NCBI GenBank assembly: GCA_030345135.1
Contig: CP128386.1
Span: forward strand, 6,215,327-6,279,326
Direction of reading: 5' to 3'
DNA: 64,000 nucleotides
From: Chitinophagaceae bacterium DXS
Lineage (GTDB): Bacteria > Bacteroidota > Bacteroidia > Chitinophagales > Chitinophagaceae
Part shown: piece by piece, positions 1-8,233 of the stretch
How positions within the stretch are numbered: the first letter of the stretch is position 1
How the letters are laid out: each line of letters begins with the position of its first letter
The notes under the pieces: generated by a model
The model's database searches: none
The model's input: the letters and a program-made list of their open reading frames with translations, nothing else
What the model was told of the DNA's origin: nothing
Translations under genes and position numbers: made by a program

Positions 1-168
1 AAAATGCCTTATGTTACGGCCCTGGTGTATTGTTTTTTCCATTTTAATAAGTGCTGATATGGGCAAATATAATAAAAGCTTATAAGGTAAAATAGCTGAT
101 AAAGAACCGGTAATTCAACGCTTTCTCTTTATAAAATTTTATTGACTATTAAAACACCAGGTTGATGG

Positions 169-1422
169 CTATTCAAATAAATCAACCTGCCCTGTAGATG
201 CCTGCACTGCTTTCCATTGAAAACTTTCAGGATCCATAGATTTTTTGCGGCTGGTTAAAAGTTCAATAGGCACGTGTATAAATCTGTCATGCATGTATCC
301 TATCACCAACCCTGTTTTTCCCGCCATTGCTGCGTGAACAGCGTTACGGGCAAACATATCGCAGAGTATAGCGTCTTCCGAATTGGCCGCGCTGCTGCGA
401 ATAATATAACTGGGATCAATGTAGCGCATCACTATCGGACTGTTTTCGCTTTTAAAATATTGTTCGATAGCACCCTTCAGGAATAGTCCTATATCTTTAG
501 ACTTAACATTTCCGGAGTCATCTTTTTTCAATTCATCCGCGGCAAATAAATCCTGTCCGGCTCCTTCGGCCACTACGACCAATGCATGTGAGCGATCAAT
601 AATCCGTTCTTTTAATGCAGCAAGAAATCCATCCAGTTTAAAAGACGCTTCAGGAAGAAGGGCAAAGTTTACGTCCTGGCAGGAAACCGTTGCACCGGCG
701 GCCACAAAACCTGCATGTCTTCCCATAAGTTTTACCAACGCAATGCCATTCTCTACACTGATTGCCTCGTTGTGTGCATTACTCAAAACTCTACTTGCTT
801 CCGAAACCGCTGTCATATAGCCGAAAGTTCTGGTAACAAAAGCCACATCATTATCAATTGTCTTTGGAACGCCCACTACTGCAAGCGGGTAACCTCTTTT
901 TTTTGCTTCCTGGAATAATGCATTACCGCCTCGCTGGGTGCCATCACCACCTACGGTAAAAATTATATTTACTCCCCGTTGAATAAGATTATCTACTGCA
1001 ACAGGAATATCCACCGGGCCTCTCGAAGTGCCTAAAACTGTTCCCCCTTCTTTGTGAATGTTATGAACAAATTCCGGTGTAAGCACAATAGGTTCCTTTC
1101 CTTTTGCGGGATCCAAACCCTGGTACCCACCACGAAAACCAAGTACCTCTTTTATTCCATAGGCGTGATGCAGCTCCAGGAATAATGATCTGATCACATT
1201 GTTTAAGCCGGGACAAAGGCCGCCACAGGTAATAATGCCGGCGCGCGTATGCTTCGGATCAAAAAATAATTTGGAACGGGGGCCAGCCAATTCGAATGTC
1301 AACGCTTCTTTTGCAGTTGAGGTTGGATCTATTACTATATTCTCAGGAATTCGAAGACTATCGCTAATGCTATGACCTATCGGAGATTCAAATGTTGCTT
1401 CACCCAAAACAGTTATATTCAT
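169..1422 (-). CDS. pfkA: 6-phosphofructokinase, group II, probably ATP-dependent
   Basis: Phosphorylates fructose 6-phosphate to fructose 1,6-bisphosphate in cytosolic glycolysis. The 417-residue protein shows GGLCPGLN at residues 67-74, GGDGT at 158-162 and PKTIDND at 186-192, with a long N-terminal extension of the kind found in the longer TP0108/trypanosomal-type enzymes. The glycine in GGDGT (aspartate in most pyrophosphate-dependent enzymes) argues for ATP as phosphate donor. The Lys in PKTIDND is shared by PPi enzymes and some ATP enzymes, so the donor is inferred, not certain. The ATG start lies just before the first conserved block. The gene stands alone, divergent from the SpoIIAA-like gene, and no clear terminator was seen after its stop. 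Confidence 0.9.
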   Translation of the reverse strand: MNITVLGEATFESPIGHSISDSLRIPENIVIDPTSTAKEALTFELAGPRSKLFFDPKHTRAGIITCGGLCPGLNNVIRSLFLELHHAYGIKEVLGFRGGYQGLDPAKGKEPIVLTPEFVHNIHKEGGTVLGTSRGPVDIPVAVDNLIQRGVNIIFTVGGDGTQRGGNALFQEAKKRGYPLAVVGVPKTIDNDVAFVTRTFGYMTAVSEASRVLSNAHNEAISVENGIALVKLMGRHAGFVAAGATVSCQDVNFALLPEASFKLDGFLAALKERIIDRSHALVVVAEGAGQDLFAADELKKDDSGNVKSKDIGLFLKGAIEQYFKSENSPIVMRYIDPSYIIRSSAANSEDAILCDMFARNAVHAAMAGKTGLVIGYMHDRFIHVPIELLTSRKKSMDPESFQWKAVQASTGQVDLFE

Positions 1423-1739
1423 TGTTTCAATAGATTTAATTTTATAAAGGTGCTTTCTGGCTAACCAGAAAATGCGAAGCCAATAAAATTTTATTCAAAA
1501 CTTCGGGGCTGAAATTTCTTCCGCCCAATTCAGTAATAACAGTGAATCATAAATTTTGTTCCGCATTTGCGGGTAAAGATCGATTTGAAATTCGGTTCTT
1601 CGCCAGGCCTGGAACATTGCACAATGTATTATCGAAAACCACTCTATCAGGCTTCAAACCTATGACTTAAACTAATTGGAAGTAACCAATTTAAAACTAA
1701 TAAACTTACGTTGAAAGGCCTAATTCAGGGTTAAAAATT

Positions 1740-1754
1740 ATGTTATCATAACAT
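1740..1754. promoter_or_regulatory. 15-bp perfect palindrome in a divergent promoter region
   Basis: The 535-bp gap between two divergent genes (1423-1957) holds no credible ORF. Its most notable element is ATGTTAT-C-ATAACAT, 7-bp arms around one central base. The symmetry suits a dimeric regulator, but nothing identifies the factor. The rest of the gap is A+T-rich without a recognisable element. Confidence 0.3.
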
Positions 1755-1957
1755 CTGAAAATAAGCGCATTAAAAAACTGCTATACACATTAACTCCGCA
1801 ATAAGTAAAGTCGTGACGCTTCCGGGAAAAAAGCCAAATCTCCTAAGATTTGATGCATTTCACAGCATGTGAGGAAATTGAATTGAAATATTCTTTCACT
1901 GCAGTAAGAACAAGGAAATATTATCTTTAATCTTTCTTCCTTTTAAAACTACCGGTT

Positions 1958-2347
1958 ATGCTCAATCAAATTAAAACCTTCCAGGGAAATGCGCTTGCGC
2001 TCGAGTTAACAGAAACATTTACTGAAGCCGACGCCCAGTTAATAAAACAACTTTTTGAAGAAAAATTAAACGCGGGTTATGAACATGTGAACATATTGAT
2101 CAAGGTAAAAGACATGTCCGTTATGAGACATATGGATCTAAAAGCCTTTTTAGAAGGCGAGTTATGGGGATTCAGACACTTTCGCAAAATAGGACGTTGT
2201 GCCGTGGTTGCACATTCTGATTTTATAAGGTCTGTAGTGAAAATTGAAAACAAAGTTCTTCATTTGGCTAATCCAGCTCTTGAAGAAAAGTACTTTGATA
2301 CGGAGGAATTAGATGAAGCACTGAAATTTATAAGTGCAGAGGAATGA
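1958..2347 (+). CDS. SpoIIAA-like (STAS-fold) protein
   Basis: A 129-residue cytosolic protein resembling the SpoIIAA-like family (DUF3478 type), seen as single-domain proteins of about 120-130 residues. The alternating hydrophobic strands, the central segment around residues 51-70 (KDMSVMRHMDLKAF) and the aromatic WGFRHFRKIGR at about 70-80 fit that fold. The family is related to STAS domains, but the phosphorylatable serine of true anti-anti-sigma factors cannot be placed confidently. No partner anti-sigma gene is nearby. It is monocistronic, starting 535 bp from the divergent kinase gene and ending at a strong terminator. Function unknown; perhaps lipid or small-molecule binding. Confidence 0.75.
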   Translation: MLNQIKTFQGNALALELTETFTEADAQLIKQLFEEKLNAGYEHVNILIKVKDMSVMRHMDLKAFLEGELWGFRHFRKIGRCAVVAHSDFIRSVVKIENKVLHLANPALEEKYFDTEELDEALKFISAEE

Positions 2348-2372
2348 TAGTAATTCCTGTCTGCGCAGGATA

Positions 2373-2404
2373 AAAAAACCGCAAGTTTAGTTTTGCGGTT
2401 TTTT
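2373..2404 (+). terminator. Rho-independent terminator after the SpoIIAA-like gene
   Basis: A 12-bp stem AAAAAACCGCAA / TTGCGGTTTTTT closes an 8-base loop and ends in a T-run, 25 bp after the stop codon. The A-run on the other side makes it potentially bidirectional, and it would also serve the convergent YukJ-like gene. Confidence 0.85.
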
Positions 2405-2467
2405 GCATTTACACGAATAACGAGGTTCTAAAGAATATTATTTCCTGGTAAAAGATTTTGGTATTTA

Positions 2468-3490
2468 CTACAATTCAATCACTTCACCTTCCCTTGCCGC
2501 ATCTTTCTTGGTATATGAAACACCATCAATCTTAAGTCCTTTATTGTTTAGCAACGTGATAGTGCCGCCTTCATTAGATAATTGCGCACCATTTCCGTTC
2601 AATCGTACCTTTAAGGTTTCACCTGCTTCTATGATTACATTGCCCAGACTTTGCGTTTTTTTCTGCCTGTCTGATATTTTCCAGCCTGACAGATTTATGT
2701 CGTTGCGGCTCTTGTTCAGGAGTATGACAAATTCTTTTCCCTTGTCACCGCCAACCGGATTTATCATGGCCCCAATAATTCTTACCAGAGAAGTATTTTC
2801 AGGATGGTCGTCACCGCCACCCGGTATATCGTTAAGGGAATCGCCTGTTTGATCACTGGTATGGAAAGACTGGGATTGAAATGCTGTAAAAACTGCTGCC
2901 CATTGATTTCTAGAGGCATAGTGAAAGATAAGGCCGCCATCCTGGTACACACCATTATCTTTCTTGTACTTGCCTGATCTGTTTCCCTGGTTCATGTGTA
3001 TGTCATGAATGCCGGTGCTTGGATTTATCTCTTTGAAATATTGATCGGCTCCTTTTTTATCTTGCCAATGTTGTCCGAAAGCATAAATAATTGCCGTTTC
3101 ATCTTTTATGGCTCGTTGCACAAAGAAATCAACACGTTCATTCAGATCATTGTCAGCTCCCGGTATATTTGATGCGAGCGGCTTCATTTGCTTGATATCA
3201 AAAAGATTGCTTCTGACAAAATCGAGCGCCAACCCTTCCGGTTTTGATTTTAAGGGCGTAAAGCCGTCAGCGAGATTTGCCTGTTCAATTTCGTCGGTAA
3301 TGTTATGATGAAAATTATCATTTGCATAAAACAACACCTGGCTCGGTGCCTCGCTCGATTTTGTATTAATAGCTATTCTATGTGGTTCATTTCCTCTGTT
3401 GACGAGAATTTGAAAATGCTCGTTGCGTGCGGTGGCGAGGATGCGATCTATCGCTTTGCCTTTTAGTACGCCATAATTTTGAATGGGCAT
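2468..3490 (-). CDS. YukJ family (DUF2278) protein with C-terminal lamin-tail-like domain
   Basis: A 340-residue protein in two parts. Residues 1 to about 215 match the YukJ/DUF2278 family: start MPIQNYGVLKG, and the core IHDIHMNQGN around residues 161-170. Residues from about 235 to the end form a beta-rich module with ILLNKSRNDINLSGWKISD, the pattern of lamin-tail (LTD) domains. No signal peptide is visible. YukJ proteins have no firmly established biochemical role; lamin-tail domains often accompany nucleases or surface proteins. It stands alone and converges on the SpoIIAA-like gene across a shared terminator. Confidence 0.8.
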   Translation of the reverse strand: MPIQNYGVLKGKAIDRILATARNEHFQILVNRGNEPHRIAINTKSSEAPSQVLFYANDNFHHNITDEIEQANLADGFTPLKSKPEGLALDFVRSNLFDIKQMKPLASNIPGADNDLNERVDFFVQRAIKDETAIIYAFGQHWQDKKGADQYFKEINPSTGIHDIHMNQGNRSGKYKKDNGVYQDGGLIFHYASRNQWAAVFTAFQSQSFHTSDQTGDSLNDIPGGGDDHPENTSLVRIIGAMINPVGGDKGKEFVILLNKSRNDINLSGWKISDRQKKTQSLGNVIIEAGETLKVRLNGNGAQLSNEGGTITLLNNKGLKIDGVSYTKKDAAREGEVIEL

Positions 3491-4084
3491 GATGAAAATT
3501 TTTATTGGTATTTAGTTGATAAGTATTTTCTTCTCCTCGGTTTCAATGCCTGTAGCTGCTAACAGGCGCACTACCTTTCAGCAATCATGTCCGGTTGGCA
3601 AAAGGATGCAAAAAATCATCAGTATTCTTAGTCAGATCAATTTTCTGTGTCTGGAATGCTGATAAAATTTGCAGGCATGGGGTGTGTTTTGAATCGGGAT
3701 AAGGATGTTCATAATGTTAAAAGATTACAGGTTGAAAGAGTGCTGTAAACTTATAACTGTATTTGTTTATTGTCAATGGGAAAAAACACAGTGGTTCTCG
3801 GTTTTTTGTCTTTATTTTTAAAATATTTTCATTCAATTGGTTTCTTCATAGTTATATATGATATTAATGCCAAATCATTTTTTTAATCCTCAGTTTGGTT
3901 AAGCCTAAAAAAAAAGCCTGTAATCATTAATTACAGGCTTTTTTGTGCTATTCCAGATTGGATTCATGCTAACGCCATATCAACCGAAAATCGTTATAAT
4001 TTGATTTAGAAAAAGGCGACAGGATTGCACTTCATCGTTTTGAATTTTGACTTTTTACTTTTGACTTAATTCAAGATTTCGAAC
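3491..4084. other. Intergenic region, no gene seen
   Basis: 594 bp between two minus-strand genes. Apart from the terminator at 3907-3944, I see only A+T-rich sequence and no conserved-looking ORF. The promoter of the YukJ-like gene should lie near 3491-3560. Confidence 0.5.
3907..3944 (-). terminator. Terminator downstream of the DHFR-like reductase gene
   Basis: Stem AAAAGCCTGTAA (3912-3923) / TTACAGGCTTTT (3931-3942) with A- and T-runs on the two sides. It lies 140 bp past the stop of the minus-strand reductase gene. It is nearly identical to the terminator at 5306-5338, which suggests a duplicated element. Confidence 0.75.
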
Positions 4085-4681
4085 CTAATCTTGCGCCACG
4101 TAAGTCTGTGCTATAACTCCTTTCGGAAAAGCCTTTACCTCTGCCAATTTCAGGTAAAGCGGAATTTGCAAACCGGTGAAGATTGGCAGTCCCGAACCTA
4201 ATGCGACAGGATGGATGGCCATGTGGTATTCGTCAATAAGACCTGTTGCTATCAGGCTCTGCATAAATCCCGCACCGCCAATCGCTACGATCGGTTTGCC
4301 TGAGTCGGCTTTAAGTTTCGTGATCGTTTCAGCAAGATCGCCATCAAAAACCTGCGCTTTGGCCCAGGATGCTATGGCTGGCGATTGTTCACCTTTAGCC
4401 GTTTGCAGGCAATCGGCGGGTTTAAATCCATTCTTTGTAAAAACGGCCTTCGGGATCTCGTTCATCGGTGCAGCAAAAGGTCCGGTCGCAGTCGGCCAGT
4501 AAGGCGCCATATTCTCAAACGATTTCCTTCCCATGATAATCAGTCCAGCCTGCCGGATTTGGTCCACACTCCAGGCCGCTGACTCTTCGTCCCCGGTCTT
4601 AAAAATCCAATCATTCTTGCCATCGGGAACAGCTACGAAACCGTCGAGCGAGACGGACATTTTCATGATCAACTTTCGCAT
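4085..4681 (-). CDS. Dihydrofolate reductase family protein (RibD C-terminal-like)
   Basis: About 198 residues, the usual size of stand-alone RibD-C/DHFR-like reductases in Bacteroidota. The N-terminus MRKLIMKMSVSLDGFVA, the motif GLIIMGRKSFENMAPYWP and GGAGFMQSLIATGLIDEYHM (the segment lining the NADPH site) identify the family. Most members are NAD(P)H-dependent reductases of unknown substrate, not true folate enzymes. The reading frame stays open 30 codons further upstream (to 4771), but that stretch is cysteine-rich and unlike the family, so the ATG at 4679-4681 is chosen. Monocistronic, ending at the 3907-3944 hairpin. Confidence 0.85.
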   Translation of the reverse strand: MRKLIMKMSVSLDGFVAVPDGKNDWIFKTGDEESAAWSVDQIRQAGLIIMGRKSFENMAPYWPTATGPFAAPMNEIPKAVFTKNGFKPADCLQTAKGEQSPAIASWAKAQVFDGDLAETITKLKADSGKPIVAIGGAGFMQSLIATGLIDEYHMAIHPVALGSGLPIFTGLQIPLYLKLAEVKAFPKGVIAQTYVAQD

Positions 4682-5159
4682 ATTAACTGATTTGTGTTTT
4701 ACAAATGTACCGGGCTTCCTATCAAAACAAAATGGGCTGCAACGACAATCTAAAGGGGTGATTACGACCATCTCTTTCGTTTGTTGAATAGATTTAATGT
4801 AACCACTTTAAGGATGGGATAAAATGGCTCAGCAGTCTTTAACAGAATTTCTTGTAATCCGTCGATGTCTAGCGAAGCTAACATCAGGTACAGTAAAAAA
4901 GACAGTAATTGCCAATCACATGCTTTTGCGATTTGTCGAAATTAGGTCTGCGAAAATCAAATGGCGTCGACATTATTTCCCTGAAAATGTAAAAACTATC
5001 TCAAAATAAAGACTCCCCGCTTGGGAGGGGCATGATAGATAAAGCTTCCTAAAACAATTTGTAGAACCGGTTTGCTTGTATAATCGTGGTAGCACTTTGG
5101 AGAGGCGATGGCATGGCAAAACGCCCGGAGGGTTCGTGTTTGCCTTGAATTTTCTTTGT

Positions 5160-5191
5160 TACTTTCTTTTTTTCAAGAAAAAGAAAGTAAA
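5160..5191. repeat. A/T-only inverted repeat
   Basis: Perfect 13-bp arms TTACTTTCTTTTT (5160-5172) and AAAAAGAAAGTAA (5179-5191) around a 6-base loop. It lies in a gene-free stretch and resembles the hairpin part of dispersed repeats common in Bacteroidota intergenic DNA. It lacks the G+C stem of a terminator. Confidence 0.6.
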
Positions 5192-5305
5192 AGACAATCA
5201 CTAATGCTCTAAGTCAATAGTAGAATAAAATGGACAAAACTGTCTCGTGACTGGTTCAGATCAGGTCACCAAATTATCATGAAAATCACCAATGCCTGGC
5301 ACATT

Positions 5306-5338
5306 AAAAAAGCCTGCAATCATCAATTACAGGCTTTT
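5306..5338 (-). terminator. Terminator of the M13 peptidase gene
   Basis: Hairpin AAAAGCCTGCAAT / ATTACAGGCTTTT (one mismatch) 40 bp after the stop of the minus-strand peptidase gene, followed on that strand by a six-T run. It shares 27 of 29 positions with the hairpin at 3907-3944. Confidence 0.75.
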
Positions 5339-5378
5339 ATATACTAACTTGTTGATGTGCGAATTTGCACGCGGCTCT

Positions 5379-7403
5379 CTACCAAATCTTCAACCTCGCC
5401 GAATCTGCCAAATACATTTTATCCCCCGGTTGTACATGGAATGCATCGTAGAAATGTGTTGAATTCATGAGCGGGCCATTTACGCGCCACATGGGTGGTG
5501 AGTGCGGATTGTTGTTGATCCACAAACGGAGGAATTCATCTTTCATCTTCACACGCCAGATGCGCGCAACAGAGATGAAAAACCGCTGGTCGGGAGTGAA
5601 GCCACCGATGGTTGCAGTATCCTGACCTTGTTTGGTTAATTTAAAAGCATCATATGCAATAGCTACGCCGCCTACATCTGCAGTATTTTCACCAACTGTT
5701 AATGCCCCTTTTATATGCAATGTGTCCAGCACGGTAAATGAACTATAAAGATTGATTACCTGTTGTGTTTTGGCTTTGAACTTTGCGTAATCATCCTTCG
5801 TCCACCAGTTGGTTACGTTGCCATTTTTGTCAAACTGCGCGCCCTGGTCGTCAAAAGCGTGGGTCATTTCATGTCCTATTACCATGCCGATGCCACCATA
5901 ATTGAGTGCATCATCGGCAGCGTCGTCAAAATAAGGTGTCTGTAAAATGCCCGCAGGAAAAACAATCTCATTTGCAAACGGATTGTAATACGCGGTGACT
6001 GTCGGAGGTGTGGTAAACCATTCAGTTTTGTCAACAGGCTTATTCAGTTTAGCTAATTGATATTGATAGCTGTTGGCAGCAGCCGAAACAATATTTTCAA
6101 AGTATTTATCGCGGGCAATAGTCACTTTGCTGTAGTCTTTCCATTTGTCAGGATAGCCAATTTTTTTCGTGATGGCATACAGCTTTTCTTTCGCTTTTGT
6201 TTTGGTGCTGTCGCTCATCCAGTCGAGCTTATTGATTCTCGCTTCAAATGCTTTCTGCAGATTGTTCACCAATTCAAGCATGCGCTTCTTTGCATCTTCG
6301 GTAAAATATTTTTTTACATACAATTGAGCAAGCGCTTCACCAAGTGATTGATCAACCGCATCAGCTATTATTTCACCACGTGATTTTTGTACAGCCTGTC
6401 CCGAGATCACTTTGGTAAATTCAAACGCGGCATCAACAAAAGGTTTGCTTAACACATTTGCATACGTGTTGATAGAATATGCTTTCAGGTAAGTTTTCCA
6501 GTCGGTGATGGGAATGGATTTCAGCAATACATTGAGCTTGTTATAATAAGCTGGTTGCGACACGTCAATAGAATCCGTTTTGGCGCCGAGGTTGTCCAGT
6601 AAACTTATCCAGCCAATATCCGGATGTTTTTTTGCCAAATCAGCAACAGGTATTTTATTGTAATTGGCATTTACATCGCGCAGTTCAATATTCGTTCTGT
6701 GTGAAGATGCCAATTGCTTGTCGATGCCATAAACAACATCCGCATTTTTCTTTGCGGTTGCGGCATCGGTTCCCGTTAGTTCAAACAAAGTGGCGAGATA
6801 TTGTTTGTATGCTGCCTGTATGCTAAGGCTTGATGGATCTGTTTTGAAATAATAATCCCGCTCAGGTAAACCAATACCGGCTTGCGAAACATGCCCGATA
6901 TTCATGCTGCTGTTTTTATTATCGGGACCTACACCGAAAGAGATAATAGAAACATTGTTAACTTTTGCTTCGTCTGCTACAAACTTCATCAAAGAAGGAA
7001 CGTCGGTAATGCCGTCGATACGTGTGAGCACTGGCTTAATTGGATCATTACCACGTTTGTTGACGGTTGTAGTATCCATACCTGATGCATAAAAGTCACC
7101 CACTTTTTGCTCAATGCTTCCGTCAGTGTTTTTGGCTTTTGAAACGCTGTCAAGGATGCCTTGCAGGCGCAATCGTTGTGGATAATTCATAAACATATAC
7201 GCGCCCACGCCGGCCTGGGAACCGGGGATCTGCGCTGTATCATACCACTTGCCATTCACGTACCTGAAAAAATCATTGCCAGGTTTTATCGTTGAATCTA
7301 TTCCTTTTATGTCGACAAATGCTTTGTTGGCACTCTTTTCAGAAGCATTGTTGCATGCTCCCAGAAACAAGATTGCCGCAAGGGGAAGCGACCATTTTTT
7401 CAT
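5379..7403 (-). CDS. M13 family zinc metallopeptidase, lipoprotein
   Basis: A 674-residue neprilysin/PepO-like endopeptidase exported as a lipoprotein: signal ending LFLGACNN at about residues 11-19. The zinc site is HEMTH (HExxH) near residue 510, and the third ligand lies in ENTADVGG (ENxxDxGG) near 568. The upstream strand AYYNPFANEIVFPAGIL is the typical M13 substrate-binding edge. Length matches full-length M13 enzymes. It probably cleaves peptides in the periplasm or at the outer membrane. Monocistronic with its own terminator, divergent from the thiamine-phosphate-synthase-like gene across a palindromic repeat. Confidence 0.93.
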   Translation of the reverse strand: MKKWSLPLAAILFLGACNNASEKSANKAFVDIKGIDSTIKPGNDFFRYVNGKWYDTAQIPGSQAGVGAYMFMNYPQRLRLQGILDSVSKAKNTDGSIEQKVGDFYASGMDTTTVNKRGNDPIKPVLTRIDGITDVPSLMKFVADEAKVNNVSIISFGVGPDNKNSSMNIGHVSQAGIGLPERDYYFKTDPSSLSIQAAYKQYLATLFELTGTDAATAKKNADVVYGIDKQLASSHRTNIELRDVNANYNKIPVADLAKKHPDIGWISLLDNLGAKTDSIDVSQPAYYNKLNVLLKSIPITDWKTYLKAYSINTYANVLSKPFVDAAFEFTKVISGQAVQKSRGEIIADAVDQSLGEALAQLYVKKYFTEDAKKRMLELVNNLQKAFEARINKLDWMSDSTKTKAKEKLYAITKKIGYPDKWKDYSKVTIARDKYFENIVSAAANSYQYQLAKLNKPVDKTEWFTTPPTVTAYYNPFANEIVFPAGILQTPYFDDAADDALNYGGIGMVIGHEMTHAFDDQGAQFDKNGNVTNWWTKDDYAKFKAKTQQVINLYSSFTVLDTLHIKGALTVGENTADVGGVAIAYDAFKLTKQGQDTATIGGFTPDQRFFISVARIWRVKMKDEFLRLWINNNPHSPPMWRVNGPLMNSTHFYDAFHVQPGDKMYLADSARLKIW

Positions 7404-7473
7404 AATTAAAAATTAGTTATGTATAAAGATAATCATCTTCGTTGTGACAAGAATAATGAATATACTACCGACT

Positions 7474-7511
7474 AATCCCGAAGCCCGTTCTGTCAGGCGG
7501 GCTTCGGGATT
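7474..7511. repeat. Dispersed palindrome, family C, copy 1
   Basis: Perfect 14-bp arms AATCCCGAAGCCCG (7474-7487) and CGGGCTTCGGGATT (7498-7511) around a 10-base loop. The same arm sequence recurs at the outer edges of the inverted-repeat element at 12018-12205. It lies between divergent genes, so it is not a terminator for either. Confidence 0.8.
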
Positions 7512-7606
7512 GGCTTGATTTTATTCTAAACGCATTCTCTACAAAATGTTGCATCAATCCATTTATCTTTAACGGCATCGCATTTATGTACACGCAAAGT
7601 TGAATC

Positions 7607-8233
7607 ATGGAATTAATTGTAATTACTCCTCCAACAGATATTAAAGACGAAGTTGCATCTGTAAAAGAAATGCTTGAAAGCGGATTAGATAGGCTTCATC
7701 TGCGAAAAGAAAATTCAGATATTGATGCATATAGAAATTATCTTCATCAAATACCTGCTGTTTTTCATACGCAGGTTTCTATTCACGAGTATCCTGAACT
7801 GTTAAATGAATTTCCTTTGATTGGGTTTCATTGTAAAGCAATTGTATGGAAGGATGAAAAGAAATTAAAAGAAGTGCTTTCTTGTTCTTCGTCCTCAACA
7901 ATATCAGCTTCTTTTCATTCATGGGAAGAAGTAATGCAAGCGCCATACGATTTCGATTATGGCTTTGTAAGCCCGGTGTTTGATAGTATCTCTAAATCAG
8001 ACTATCCTGCAAATATTGATATAACAAAATTGAAGGCGACAAGACAGTATCTAAGTAGCAATCAAAAGAACGCTCCCAAAATATTTGCCTTAGGTGGTAT
8101 AGATGCTGCCAAAATAGCACAGTTAGACCATACTGGTTTTGACGGAGTAGCAATCTTGGGGATAGTTTGGCGGTCTGATAATTGTTTAGCTGCATTTGAA
8201 ACTATACATCGTCAAATAAAGGGTTTGCAGTAG
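7607..8233 (+). CDS. Thiamine phosphate synthase / TenI-like protein
   Basis: A 208-residue TIM-barrel protein. DRLHLRKEN (residues about 28-36), the segment FVSPVFDSISKSDYP (about 124-138) and the closing GGIDAAKI and GFDGVAILG match the ThiE/TenI family. It is clearly more diverged than the ThiE at 11288-11902. In ThiE the corresponding loops bind pyrimidine pyrophosphate and thiazole phosphate; TenI relatives instead aromatise the thiazole tautomer. Which activity this one has cannot be decided by eye. Its last 32 bases overlap the 3' end of the convergent thiF, tying it physically to the thiamine locus. Confidence 0.8.
   Translation: MELIVITPPTDIKDEVASVKEMLESGLDRLHLRKENSDIDAYRNYLHQIPAVFHTQVSIHEYPELLNEFPLIGFHCKAIVWKDEKKLKEVLSCSSSSTISASFHSWEEVMQAPYDFDYGFVSPVFDSISKSDYPANIDITKLKATRQYLSSNQKNAPKIFALGGIDAAKIAQLDHTGFDGVAILGIVWRSDNCLAAFETIHRQIKGLQ

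Larger units (their letters stand above)
4682..5378. other. Long intergenic region with hairpin repeat
   Basis: 697 bp without a gene I can support. It contains the A/T-only hairpin at 5160-5191 and the terminator at 5306-5338. A short G+C-richer stretch at about 5100-5150 precedes the hairpin and may be the body of a dispersed repeat. An open frame at 4824-5009 has no recognisable protein character. Confidence 0.5.

Noticed and set aside
4682-4771. Upstream extension of the DHFR-like reductase
   Set aside because: Cysteine-rich and without family similarity; the internal ATG matches the family's N-terminus.
4824-5009. 61-codon open frame in the gap before the M13 peptidase
   Set aside because: No signal, domain or conserved-looking composition, and no leader; most likely chance.
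7474-7511. Hairpin considered as a terminator
   Set aside because: It lies between divergent gene starts and lacks a T-run, so neither gene could use it.
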